From Thermoplasmata archaeon (lineage in GTDB: Archaea > Thermoplasmatota > Thermoplasmata > SG8-5): a DNA stretch of 11,341 nt. Below, piece after piece: positions 1 to 6,180 of this stretch. The notes below the pieces were generated by a model, which saw only the letters and a program-made list of their open reading frames with translations, had not been told where the DNA came from and did not search any database. Location: the NCBI GenBank assembly GCA_023136815.1, contig JAGLQM010000015.1, positions 1 to 11,341 of the forward strand. The letters run 5' to 3'. The position numbers were made by a program, and so were the translations under genes. Numbering within the stretch: position 1 is the first letter of the stretch; every line of letters starts with the position of its first letter.

Positions 1-618
1 AGCGTACCAGGTATTCTTGCCGAGGCCGTAGGGGCAGGTAATCTTGAAGATAAAAGAAGCATTGAAGGTGTTCTATTTTTCGATAATATAAGGGGCGTAA
101 AAAACAATGGAACCGTGGGTGGTCTGGCAGATTCCTCAGATAGGTGGTGGACATATTCTATCAATGGCACACTCGCACCAATGACTAACAAAACTTTCGA
201 GTCAAGGGAAATTCTTGCACCTGTAAGAGATGGCCAGGATCTTGAGTTCGTCTTTGCGCTAACCGAGGGACCCAGCGGCATGATTGAAAAGACTGGCATA
301 AGTATCACAGTCAAATTGAACTATGGCAATGGTACGGTAGTTTCTGAAACCGTTATCACTGACAATTACACTGCCCAGGGTGCCCTGGAAGAGATGGTGG
401 GATATGAGAATCTGGATATCACCGATTATAGCTGGGGAGTTCTTGTCAATGGCATCAATAATGTCAGTACTGGCTCTTCAGTAGAAGGCATAGATGATAC
501 CAGCAATTATTACTGGTTCTGGTATGTGAATGATGAATTCGCAATGGTGGGCGCGAGTCAATACGTCCTTCAGGATGGAGATGTAATGGAATGGTCCTTT
601 GAGGAAAGTTCATGGTAA
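1..618 (+). CDS. DUF4430-type extracellular protein, 5' truncated by the window
   Basis: The frame is open from base 1, so the N-terminus (presumably a signal peptide or lipobox) lies outside; 205 codons are visible. Two repeats of a DUF4430-like (transcobalamin C-terminal-like) fold can be read. The first has the paired Trp at visible residues 49-50 followed by YSINGT, then DGQDLEF. The second has YYWFWYVN around residues 170-177, then GASQYVLQDGD and EW near the end. In this family the Trp-rich strand and the GA.QY..(K/Q)DGD turn are hallmarks, and family members occur in cobalamin-binding proteins. At least six N-x-S/T sequons (NGT, NKT, NYT, NVS) fit an N-glycosylated archaeal surface protein. 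No C-terminal anchor is present. It overlaps the next gene by 7 bases, so the two are translationally coupled. A cobamide ligand is inferred from the family and neighbour; another ligand is possible. Confidence 0.8.
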   Translation, partial: SVPGILAEAVGAGNLEDKRSIEGVLFFDNIRGVKNNGTVGGLADSSDRWWTYSINGTLAPMTNKTFESREILAPVRDGQDLEFVFALTEGPSGMIEKTGISITVKLNYGNGTVVSETVITDNYTAQGALEEMVGYENLDITDYSWGVLVNGINNVSTGSSVEGIDDTSNYYWFWYVNDEFAMVGASQYVLQDGDVMEWSFEESSW

Positions 619-1223
619 AATCGAAATCAGGTATAACTTTTGATGCAGGCAAGATCAATCAGGCAGTGATATTCATTGTTCTGGGCGTGAGCCTGCGCAT
701 CGCCCTGGCCGGATATGCCAATATTGAACCTGTACTGGCTATTGCAATAATTGCTGGCCTTGTTCTGGGGGGTGTTTTTGCATTCTTCATTCCCCTGGCA
801 ATCATGGTTCTATCCGATATTGCCATCTACACGTTCCATCTCGAAGGAACATTTGGCTGGAAAATTATACTTGGAATTTCATTTTTCACCTGGACTGGCA
901 TGATGTTCGCAGGATATGTGGGCACCAAGACAAAGCCAAAGCTGCTTTTTACCATCAAGGGAATTGGAGTTTTTACAGGAATCGCTGTTATTGTGACAAT
1001 CATCTATGATCTCTGGACAGTAGTTGGAACAATACTTCTAATTCCATGGGCCAGTGTGGGAGAGATTCTCATTGCCCAGATACCTTTCTCGATATACCAC
1101 ATATTGAGCACACTTATTTTCGTACCTCTCTTCGGAACTGGCTATTATTATTTAATTGAATACGGTTTGCCAGACATTTTAGGTTTGAAAAAAGTATCTG
1201 AAATGCCTGACGATGAAACTTGA
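612..1223 (+). CDS. six-helix membrane protein, ECF transporter S-component-like
   Basis: The 203-residue product is almost entirely hydrophobic, with about six membrane segments (roughly residues 15-33, 40-70, 80-100, 110-130, 133-155 and 160-180) and a short acidic tail. An early helix followed by YANIEPVLAIAIIAG and a conserved-looking SD in helix 2 (VLSDIAIY) resemble small ECF vitamin transporter S components, including the DUF6580-like group with its N(F/I).PV..A motif. S components bind the vitamin in the membrane and work with a T component and two ATPases, none of which is in this window. The start ATG lies inside the end of the DUF4430 gene, so expression is coupled. A shared role in cobamide uptake is inferred; the substrate cannot be read from the sequence. 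Confidence 0.65.
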   Translation: MVKSKSGITFDAGKINQAVIFIVLGVSLRIALAGYANIEPVLAIAIIAGLVLGGVFAFFIPLAIMVLSDIAIYTFHLEGTFGWKIILGISFFTWTGMMFAGYVGTKTKPKLLFTIKGIGVFTGIAVIVTIIYDLWTVVGTILLIPWASVGEILIAQIPFSIYHILSTLIFVPLFGTGYYYLIEYGLPDILGLKKVSEMPDDET

Positions 1224-1225
1224 GA

Positions 1226-1240
1226 AACCTTTTTATCCCA
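1226..1240 (+). promoter_or_regulatory. TATA-type archaeal promoter for the 71-residue protein
   Basis: An A/T-rich box, AACCTTTTTAT, is centred about 27 bases before the ATG at 1260, which predicts transcription starting at or next to the start codon. No Shine-Dalgarno sequence is seen before that ATG. Together these indicate a leaderless mRNA. Confidence 0.5.
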
Positions 1241-1259
1241 GAAGTTTTACGGTTATTCA

Positions 1260-1475
1260 ATGAAACTCTATTTGAAGATATACTTCAGTCCCGAAGGTGC
1301 ATCACCAATGGATACCATAATCATAGCGGAGAAAGCCGGTTTCAGCCCTTATATAGGTGATTTCGATTTTGTGGTGGATTATGACACTCTTGATGAATAC
1401 AAGGAAATAACCAAAAAGATCCATGAGATGCTGAAGGGCACAAAGACAATATACAAGGTATCTACCAGGAATTGA
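1260..1475 (+). CDS. small conserved-looking protein, ferredoxin-fold-like, function unknown
   Basis: The 71-residue product has an alternating pattern that reads as strand (LYLKIYFS), helix (PMDTIIIAEKAG), two strands around YIGDFDFVVDYD, helix (DEYKEITKKIHEMLKG) and strand (TIYKVSTR). This is a beta-alpha-beta-beta-alpha-beta layout like the ligand-binding RAM domain of Lrp/AsnC regulators, and the phrase GDFDFVV followed by LKGTK.IY resembles the second half of that domain. No DNA-binding helix-turn-helix is present. I do not recognise a named family. It stands alone behind its own promoter, convergent with the NUDIX gene. Confidence 0.75.
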   Translation: MKLYLKIYFSPEGASPMDTIIIAEKAGFSPYIGDFDFVVDYDTLDEYKEITKKIHEMLKGTKTIYKVSTRN

Positions 1476-1509
1476 TTGATACTGGTTATATTATCTATTA
1501 ATCTGATTT

Positions 1510-1914
1510 CTATCTAATCGCCAAAAATAGGATATAATCTGCAATTATTTTACCATGGTCAAAGGCCAGGTCCGGTAGTTCATCCAGTGAAAATAGGGAT
1601 ACTTCGGCAGCGTCGTCTCCAGCCAGCATTGTTCCGCCACTAATCATCAGTTCAAAGACCGCACTGACTGTGTGGCCTCTCGGATCTCGGTCCGGTTCCG
1701 AATATATGCCAATGAAATCTTTTATCTCTGCATTCAGGCCAGTCTCTTCCTTGAATTCCCGAATAACCGCGTTTTCCACGGTTTCTCCATAGTCCACAAA
1801 GCCGCCAGGAAGTGCATAAGAACCTTGAAATGGTGGATTTTTCCGCTTGATTAGAATTATCTGGCCATCCTTGATTGCAATTGCGTCCACAGTAAGTGCA
1901 GGATTCTTGTGCAT
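1510..1914 (-). CDS. NUDIX hydrolase, ADP-ribose pyrophosphatase-like
   Basis: The product has 134 residues. The complete Nudix box G-x5-E-x7-REUxEExGU runs from Gly38 to Leu60 (REFKEETGL at 52-60), giving the Mg-binding helix with Glu53, Glu56 and Glu57. The preceding KRKNPPFQGSYALPGG and the later SEPDRDPRGHTVS are typical of archaeal ADP-ribose pyrophosphatases related to MJ1149, which split ADP-ribose into AMP and ribose 5-phosphate. Length fits a single-domain cytosolic enzyme. The only upstream start is ATG at 1914, preceded by a TATA box at leaderless distance. Exact substrate is inferred; some relatives act on other NDP-X compounds. Confidence 0.9.
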   Translation of the reverse strand: MHKNPALTVDAIAIKDGQIILIKRKNPPFQGSYALPGGFVDYGETVENAVIREFKEETGLNAEIKDFIGIYSEPDRDPRGHTVSAVFELMISGGTMLAGDDAAEVSLFSLDELPDLAFDHGKIIADYILFLAIR

Positions 1915-1932
1915 ATATATGTCTATAACATC

Positions 1933-1945
1933 AAATTATAAATAG
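1933..1945 (-). promoter_or_regulatory. TATA box of the NUDIX gene
   Basis: On the minus strand CTATTTATAATTT is centred about 25 bases before the ATG at 1914. There is no Shine-Dalgarno sequence between it and the ATG, which fits a leaderless transcript. Confidence 0.6.
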
Positions 1946-2050
1946 AGAATGTATTTCAGGCTAGAAATGAAAAGGCACACCTTAAATCTTGATAAGCAAT
2001 CTTAAGGAGGATGGCCTGTCGTGCACCGCCTGTAAATATTATACTGGCAA

Positions 2051-2064
2051 AGGTCGTACGACCT
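2051..2064. repeat. perfect 14-base palindrome upstream of the rpl1 promoter
   Basis: AGGTCGTACGACCT is its own reverse complement. It lies 14 bases upstream of the BRE/TATA box of the ribosomal operon, a position suited to a dimeric DNA-binding regulator. It could also be an RNA stem tip if transcription started further upstream, at the weaker A/T-rich site near 1982-1988. No binding protein can be named. Confidence 0.45.
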
Positions 2065-2077
2065 ATGGAACCCCTAC

Positions 2078-2093
2078 CGAAACGCTTAATAAC
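2078..2093 (+). promoter_or_regulatory. BRE/TATA promoter of the rpl1-rpl10-rpl12 operon
   Basis: CGAAACG followed by CTTAATAA matches the archaeal BRE-TATA layout. Its centre near 2088 predicts transcription from about 2112-2115, giving a leader of about 55 bases, most of it occupied by the hairpin at 2126-2156. The promoter is flanked by the complementary octamers CCCCTACC (2071-2078) and GGTAGGGG (2102-2109). Confidence 0.6.
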
Positions 2094-2125
2094 AAAATCA
2101 AGGTAGGGGGGCTACTTTATGTGCA

Positions 2126-2161
2126 CTGTAGTAGGGGATTGCCCCGAGCACTACAGGAGGA
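2126..2161 (+). promoter_or_regulatory. uL1 mRNA leader hairpin abutting the Shine-Dalgarno (putative autoregulatory site)
   Basis: CTGTAGT (2126-2132) pairs fully with ACTACAG (2150-2156). Inside it GGGG (2134-2137) pairs with CCCC (2142-2145) around an AUUG loop. Between the two helices is an asymmetric internal loop: a single A on the 5' side and GAGC on the 3' side. Two helices around an asymmetric loop with a GAG-containing 3' strand is the architecture of archaeal L1 binding sites in 23S rRNA and L1 mRNA. The last hairpin base is part of the Shine-Dalgarno AGGAGGA (2155-2161), 6 bases before the GTG start, so bound uL1 would block ribosome entry. Confidence 0.65.
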
Positions 2162-2167
2162 CTTACC

Positions 2168-2803
2168 GTGTACGAAAACATCGGAGAATTGGTCAAGAAG
2201 GCCCTTGAAGGGTCCAAGGAACGCAAATTCAAGGAATCTGTAGACCTGGCTATCAATCTGAAAGGCGTGGATCTAAGTCAGCCAAAGAACAGGATTGAAG
2301 AAGAAATTATGCTCCCGAAAGGCCGCGGAAGCAGTGTCAAGATAGGTGTTTTCGGAAGCGGAGAGCTGGCTGAGAAGGCAAAGGGCGTTGCAGATATTGT
2401 TATCACCCCGGAACAGCTTGAGGATTATGCAGATAACAAAAGAGAAGCCAGAAAGCTGGTAGGCGGTCATAATTTCTTTATTGCTGAAGCCCCGTTAATG
2501 CCAGTTATCGGTAAGAGGCTCGGTGCGGTTCTGGGTCCAAGGGGAAAGATGCCCAAACCAATCCCACCAGGAGCTGACCCATCTGGAATGATTACTTCAC
2601 TTAAAAAGACCATCAAAATCAGAAGCAAGGACAAGAAGACCTTCCATACAATGGTAGGCACGAAAGACATGAACCCGGATGACCTGGAAGCAAACATTAG
2701 AGCTGTGGTCACAAGGGTTACATCAAGGCTGGAACAGGGTGAGAATAATATCGCATCTGTCTATGTGAAAACCACCATGGGTCCGACAGTGAGGCTGATG
2801 TGA
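2168..2803 (+). CDS. rpl1: large-subunit ribosomal protein uL1
   Basis: The 211-residue product has the full length of archaeal uL1 and the family signature around residues 117-138 (LGPRGKMPKPIPPGADP). uL1 binds helices 76-78 of 23S rRNA to form the mobile L1 stalk that helps release deacylated tRNA from the E site, and it commonly represses its own operon by binding its mRNA. The GTG start at 2168 is chosen because AGGAGGA sits 6 bases upstream and the N-terminus (YENIGELVKKALEGSKERKFKESVDLAINL) matches the family. It is the first gene of the stalk operon, with only 4 bases before the next ATG. uL11, often next to it in archaea, is not immediately upstream. Confidence 0.97.
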   Translation: MYENIGELVKKALEGSKERKFKESVDLAINLKGVDLSQPKNRIEEEIMLPKGRGSSVKIGVFGSGELAEKAKGVADIVITPEQLEDYADNKREARKLVGGHNFFIAEAPLMPVIGKRLGAVLGPRGKMPKPIPPGADPSGMITSLKKTIKIRSKDKKTFHTMVGTKDMNPDDLEANIRAVVTRVTSRLEQGENNIASVYVKTTMGPTVRLM

Positions 2804-2807
2804 TAAT

Positions 2808-3827
2808 ATGGACAGGGAGCCAGCAACTTGGAAACAGGATTATGTGGCAGATCTGAAAAAGGTCATCGAAGCAAGTCCTGTCATCGGCATAGTCAATGTC
2901 ACCGGAATTCCAGCACCCCAGCTTCAGAAGATGAGAGCCAGCCTCAGGGGTAAAATGACCCTTCTGGTTGCAAAGAACAATCTTTTACTTCTGGCACTTA
3001 ATGAGTTGGACAAGGATAAGGCAGGAGTTGCAGGACTCATTGACCTTATTGACGGCCAGTGCGCCATTGTGGGTTCAACAGATAATCCATTCAAATTATA
3101 CAAAGTCATGGAAGCCACCAAAACAGCATCACCGGCAAAGGGTGGCGAGCTTGCACCGGATGACATAGATATTAAAGCAGGCGAGACACCATTCAAGCCA
3201 GGTCCTATAGTGGGAGATTTGCAGCAGGCAGGAATCCCGGCGGCAATAGAAGGCGGAAAGGTCGTCATCAAGAAGAGCAAGACTCTTGTAAAAGCCGGTG
3301 AGCCAATACCTGTAAATATGGCACAGATGCTTACAAAACTCGAGATATTCCCAATGACCGTGGGAATGGACTTGAGAGGCGTTTTCGAGGAAGGCTTAGT
3401 ATTCAAGAGTGATGTACTGGCCATTGATGAAGAACAGTTTATGGGTGACCTAATGGGCACCATAAGCGGTGCATTCAGCTTGGCATGCCAGATAGGTTAC
3501 ACAACTCCACTCACAATCAGGCCATTGTTGACCAAGGGAAGTTCCGAGGCAATGAATGTGGCAATCTTCGCCGAAATAACCAATAAGGACACAATCGAAA
3601 AACTCCTTGGAATGGCCGGCGGAAAAATGATGGCTCTTGCTTCTCAGGTTCCAGATGCTCTGGATGATGAGTTAAAGGAGAAAATGGGAGCAGCCAGTGC
3701 AGCTGCAGCCGTAGCAGCACCGGTTAGCAAACCCGATGATGACAAGAAGAAGGACGAACCAGAGGATGAAGAGGAGGAAGTATCTGAGGAAGATGCAGCC
3801 GCCGGACTCGGAGCTCTGTTCGGTTAG
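2808..3827 (+). CDS. rpl10: ribosomal stalk protein uL10 (archaeal P0)
   Basis: The 339 residues are the long archaeal/eukaryotic P0 form rather than the short bacterial L10. An N-terminal rRNA-binding domain (about 1-110 with 190-225) surrounds an inserted domain (about 110-185, with [28 protein letters not shown], a known P0 pattern). A helical spine that carries L12 dimers follows (about 250-310), then an Ala-rich hinge and an acidic tail ending [14 protein letters not shown]. The tail recruits translation GTPases and is shared with the L12 protein downstream. The start lies 4 bases after the uL1 stop with no clear Shine-Dalgarno, so translation is probably by reinitiation. Archaeal uL10 is the anchor for several L12 dimers. 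Confidence 0.97.
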   Translation: MDREPATWKQDYVADLKKVIEASPVIGIVNVTGIPAPQLQKMRASLRGKMTLLVAKNNLLLLALNELDKDKAGVAGLIDLIDGQCAIVGSTDNPFKLYKVMEATKTASPAKGGELAPDDIDIKAGETPFKPGPIVGDLQQAGIPAAIEGGKVVIKKSKTLVKAGEPIPVNMAQMLTKLEIFPMTVGMDLRGVFEEGLVFKSDVLAIDEEQFMGDLMGTISGAFSLACQIGYTTPLTIRPLLTKGSSEAMNVAIFAEITNKDTIEKLLGMAGGKMMALASQVPDALDDELKEKMGAASAAAAVAAPVSKPDDDKKKDEPEDEEEEVSEEDAAAGLGALFG

Positions 3828-3828
3828 G

Positions 3829-3842
3829 CGAACTAAAGTTCG
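3829..3842 (+). repeat. short inverted repeat between rpl10 and rpl12
   Basis: CGAACT and AGTTCG flank AA, giving a 5-bp stem with a TAAA loop in RNA. It starts just after the rpl10 stop. It is too weak and lacks a T-run for a terminator; it could be an mRNA processing or partial stability element, or chance. Confidence 0.25.
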
Positions 3843-3860
3843 ATACGATTTACATAATAT

Positions 3861-3866
3861 GGAGGT
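3861..3866 (+). promoter_or_regulatory. Shine-Dalgarno site that fixes the rpl12 start
   Basis: GGAGGT lies 7 bases before the ATG at 3874. The same frame stays open upstream to 3736 through rpl10, but this site and the family N-terminus (MEYIY) place the start at 3874. A strong site here is consistent with L12 being made in excess over uL10, as the stalk requires several copies. Confidence 0.75.
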
Positions 3867-3873
3867 AGAAAAT

Positions 3874-4179
3874 ATGGAATATATCTATAGCGCAATGATC
3901 CTTCATTCGGCAGGAAAGGAAATTACAGAGGCAGCTGTCAGTGGCATACTCAAGGCCGCTGGAGTAGAGGCAGACACATCCCGTGTCAAGGCACTCACAG
4001 CATCTCTGGAAGGTGTGGACATAGAAGAGGCAATGAAAGTTGCCGTTGCCGCACCAGCAGCCGCTGCTGCACCAGCCGAAGAAGCGGGCTCCAAGGAGTC
4101 CCAGAAGGAAGAAGAACCAGAAGAGGAAGCAGTATCCGAAGAGGATGCAGCCGCCGGTCTGGGTGCTCTGTTCGGTTGA
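3874..4179 (+). CDS. rpl12: ribosomal stalk protein P1 (archaeal L12)
   Basis: The 101-residue product begins [18 protein letters not shown], the standard start of archaeal L12/P1. It has an N-terminal helical dimerisation domain (1-58) that binds the uL10 spine, an Ala/Pro-rich hinge (about 59-73), an acidic stretch, and the GTPase-recruiting tail [14 protein letters not shown]. It is unrelated in sequence to bacterial L7/L12 although it has the same task. The last 14 residues are identical to the uL10 tail and the DNA there is nearly identical as well. It is the last gene of the operon, and its stop codon lies inside the 5' arm of the hairpin that follows. Confidence 0.97.
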   Translation: MEYIYSAMILHSAGKEITEAAVSGILKAAGVEADTSRVKALTASLEGVDIEEAMKVAVAAPAAAAAPAEEAGSKESQKEEEPEEEAVSEEDAAAGLGALFG

Positions 4180-4211
4180 ACGTGAAAAACAAATTTATTT
4201 TTCACGTTCAA
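4176..4211 (+). terminator. 14-bp perfect hairpin at the end of the stalk operon
   Basis: TTGAACGTGAAAAA (4176-4189) is the exact reverse complement of 4198-4211, with an 8-base loop. The 5' arm includes the rpl12 stop codon TGA. A T-rich stretch (4194-4202) forms the loop end and start of the 3' arm. Archaeal terminators usually need only T-runs, so this may act as a terminator, as a 3'-end stabilising stem, or both. Confidence 0.65.
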
Positions 4212-4241
4212 TACCACAATAGTTGGTATGCTGAACAGACA

Positions 4242-4263
4242 CCTGGGCTACTTCTAGTCCAGG
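4242..4263. repeat. second hairpin between convergent operons
   Basis: CCTGGGCTA and TAGTCCAGG pair over 9 bp with one G-T wobble around a CTTC tetraloop. It lies between the stalk operon and the convergent membrane operon and could stop or protect transcripts from either side. No T-run follows it directly. Confidence 0.45.
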
Positions 4264-4275
4264 CCAGGCCAAGAT

Positions 4276-4302
4276 TAATTTGAGATTAATTAATTCAAAT
4301 TA
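4276..4302. repeat. A/T-rich inverted repeat, third hairpin of the convergent intergenic region
   Basis: TAATTTGA (4276-4283) and TCAAATTA (4295-4302) form a perfect 8-bp stem around 11 A/T-rich bases. It lies 22 bases past the stop of the minus-strand zinc-ribbon gene, and its T-rich minus-strand reading makes it a candidate terminator for that operon. Confidence 0.4.
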
Positions 4303-4323
4303 TTGATACTGGTTAAAAATATT

Positions 4324-4674
4324 CTACCTGATAATATTCTTTCCACAATTTTTACATTTCTTAGCTTCAGCTGGTTGTGGACTCAGACATACCGGGCAGG
4401 GCCATTTTTCTGTGTTGAGTGCGTTTATTTCAGCATCAGCAACTTCCTTGCCAGTGTACCCGTAGATAATAAAAATTATTCCGGCCATTGCGCACGCGGT
4501 CATCATGATATACGAAAGCAGTTTTATCTCATCAATATCCACAGTTTCGCCCATGGCCAGTGATATTTTATCGAGCAGTGGTGGATATGCGGCCCAGCCT
4601 GCGATCATCCACAGTAACAGCGGTCCAAGTATCTTGGCCAGTCCTTTGTAAGTTCCTTTTGGCAGTTTCATCAT
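4324..4674 (-). CDS. small two-helix membrane protein with C-terminal zinc ribbon
   Basis: The start at 4674 is chosen because ATG overlaps the stop of the upstream protease gene as ATGA; the frame stays open further upstream but is antisense-like there. The 116 residues contain two membrane segments (about 13-32 and 52-73) and a C-terminal zinc ribbon with CPVC at 93-96 and CKNC at 107-110. Both ends probably lie on the cytosolic side. No catalytic motif is seen and I do not recognise a named family. It is the last gene of a three-gene operon. A plausible role is accessory or substrate of the protease next to it, which is inference from gene order only. Confidence 0.75.
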   Translation of the reverse strand: MMKLPKGTYKGLAKILGPLLLWMIAGWAAYPPLLDKISLAMGETVDIDEIKLLSYIMMTACAMAGIIFIIYGYTGKEVADAEINALNTEKWPCPVCLSPQPAEAKKCKNCGKNIIR

Positions 4675-5207
4675 CCAATCACCGTGGCAGCCAGATTGAA
4701 AAGCCCATGCAGAACCATGGCTATCAATAGGCATATTATGAAATATTTTGCATTCTTTGTCTTTACCCACAGGCCGAATCCGAATCCTGAAATTGCACTG
4801 GCTATCATATGAAGCGGCAGGAGAAATCTCAAAAATATAAGCCAACCAGCTGTTTCCATGCCTGAATCTGCCACCGTGGAACCATAGAGTATATTTTCCA
4901 CTATTGCGAATCCCAGGCCGGTCATTGCTCCCAGGAAGGCCCATTCTTTCAATGTAAAGTTTGGCTTTTCCTCTGCATTGATAAGATAAAGTCCCAGGGG
5001 CTTAGCCAGTTCCTCTACAAAAGGAGCTATTAAAACAGCCATGAGGATGGTTATAGGCGTTGAATCTCTAGGTGTGAAAGGCATGAGTATTGGCAAAGTA
5101 TCTGACATAAGACCCATCTCACCCCAAGTGGCCAGTAATGTTGATAATGCTCCGAAGCCCAATGCAATTGCAATGTATTTGTGATTAAGGTTTGGCAGGG
5201 ACTTCAT
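4671..5207 (-). CDS. PrsW-family intramembrane protease
   Basis: The 178-residue product has about five or six membrane segments. The PrsW (peptidase family M82, CPBP-like fold) motifs are present in order: APFVEELAK with Glu65, Glu66 and Lys69; GLGFAIVEN at 97-105 with Glu104 and Asn105; His133 in a P-L-H helix start followed by SGFGFG; and His167 in VLHGLFN. PrsW of Bacillus subtilis cuts the anti-sigma factor RsiW; archaeal members have no assigned substrate. Compared with bacterial PrsW the protein is short, containing little beyond the core. It overlaps the upstream gene by 23 bases and the downstream gene by 4, so all three should be translated together. The family call is firm from motifs; the substrate is unknown. 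Confidence 0.88.
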   Translation of the reverse strand: MKSLPNLNHKYIAIALGFGALSTLLATWGEMGLMSDTLPILMPFTPRDSTPITILMAVLIAPFVEELAKPLGLYLINAEEKPNFTLKEWAFLGAMTGLGFAIVENILYGSTVADSGMETAGWLIFLRFLLPLHMIASAISGFGFGLWVKTKNAKYFIICLLIAMVLHGLFNLAATVIG

Positions 5208-6180
5208 CTGGCACCTCTTCCTTTATCATTTTAATAATCAGGTTCTCAAACTGCCACTGATGTTTGAAATGTGTGTTCATGTCCACAATATTCACATACC
5301 ACCAGTATGGGAGTGTAAAGCCCAATGTGAAAATAGTCATTATGATGTATACCGATGAATCTCTTTTTGGAAGAGGATACCAGTCATATGAAACTGTATT
5401 GATTTTTCCCAGTTTGAGCATCCCAAGCTGAAATTGTGAGTTAAAATCTCTCTGGTGCTGGTCATGCAATTGTGTATCTCTGGTGAGAAAATACAGACAG
5501 TAGAGCATGGCAAAGATTCCCATTATTGGAATGATTGCAACAAGCCCTACCAGGAGTGCCCAGATTCCTGGACCCCTGTCTACCTCAGTGACCGAATAAT
5601 GCATGGAGTTCATTGTCCAGCGTTCCACATTAATGTCTTTTTTCTCTTTAATGGACATGGCATCCAGATATTCTATCATTCCCTGGCGCATTAATCCGTC
5701 TCTGTGAAAATGCTCGTCCCTTCTTCTCACCAGCTTGTAAACCAGAGCTGCCTGTACAATGACCATTGCAATGACTGCCAGGAATATTGACAGAATCATA
5801 AGCATGCTGGTCGATGCGGAAAGATTGAGATTGACGCCAATAATCAGAAGATAGATCATTACCAATGTGAGAACCGGCACAATTATCTGGAAGAGCAGTA
5901 TTGCCACAGCCCAGCTTGTGGGGATTATTTTGTCAGTGGTATCTCGCATCCTCATTGCCCCGTATATTTTTGACCTGGCCGTATGTTCATTAGGCATTGG
6001 CGGCGGAGCAGCATAATACATTTGTTGGGGTGCAGTGTACATGGGTGTCGCGTACTGTGGTGCAGGAGCACTAGCATACACTGGTGCGGCAGCATAGGAT
6101 CTGCATGTATGGCAGTACCAACTCTGATTTTGCTGATAAAAGGTCATTTGCATTCCACATTTTGGACAATACTGTGTCAT
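5185..6180 (-). CDS. zinc-ribbon four-helix membrane protein (DUF4234-like tail)
   Basis: I choose the ATG at 6180 (331 residues) over the in-frame ATG at 6204, because the TATA box near 6217 predicts transcription from about 6192 and GAGGAAG lies just before 6180. Order of parts: zinc ribbon with CPKC (5-8) and CHTC (23-26); a Pro/Ala/Tyr/Gln-rich linker (about 30-63); two membrane helices (about 90-112 and 122-145); a charged region of about 60 residues; a third helix (about 208-235); another charged region; and a fourth segment with TLGFTLPYWWYVN resembling DUF4234, then an amphipathic tail. Zinc ribbons with such linkers are frequent on archaeal membrane proteins. First gene of the protease operon. 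Molecular function is unknown. Confidence 0.8.
   Translation of the reverse strand: MTQYCPKCGMQMTFYQQNQSWYCHTCRSYAAAPVYASAPAPQYATPMYTAPQQMYYAAPPPMPNEHTARSKIYGAMRMRDTTDKIIPTSWAVAILLFQIIVPVLTLVMIYLLIIGVNLNLSASTSMLMILSIFLAVIAMVIVQAALVYKLVRRRDEHFHRDGLMRQGMIEYLDAMSIKEKKDINVERWTMNSMHYSVTEVDRGPGIWALLVGLVAIIPIMGIFAMLYCLYFLTRDTQLHDQHQRDFNSQFQLGMLKLGKINTVSYDWYPLPKRDSSVYIIMTIFTLGFTLPYWWYVNIVDMNTHFKHQWQFENLIIKMIKEEVPDEVPAKP

Noticed and set aside
2011-2100. ATG frame after AAGGAGG in the rpl1 upstream region (about 28 codons)
   Set aside because: The Shine-Dalgarno-like run touches the ATG with no spacing, the product has no recognisable features, and it ends near the promoter.
1989-2243. 84-codon plus-strand frame with CTAC and VHC cysteines before rpl1
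   Set aside because: It starts with TTG, runs through the operon promoter, the uL1 hairpin and the rpl1 start in another frame, and resembles no family I know. The regulatory reading of this stretch explains it better.
3736-3873. N-terminal extension of rpl12 back into rpl10
   Set aside because: The extension is the out-of-frame reading of the acidic uL10 tail (Arg/Lys-rich nonsense). MEYIY at 3874 with GGAGGT upstream matches the family.
4675-4944. N-terminal extension of the small zinc-ribbon gene
   Set aside because: This part is antiparallel-frame shadow of the PrsW gene; the ATGA overlap at 4671-4674 gives a natural start.
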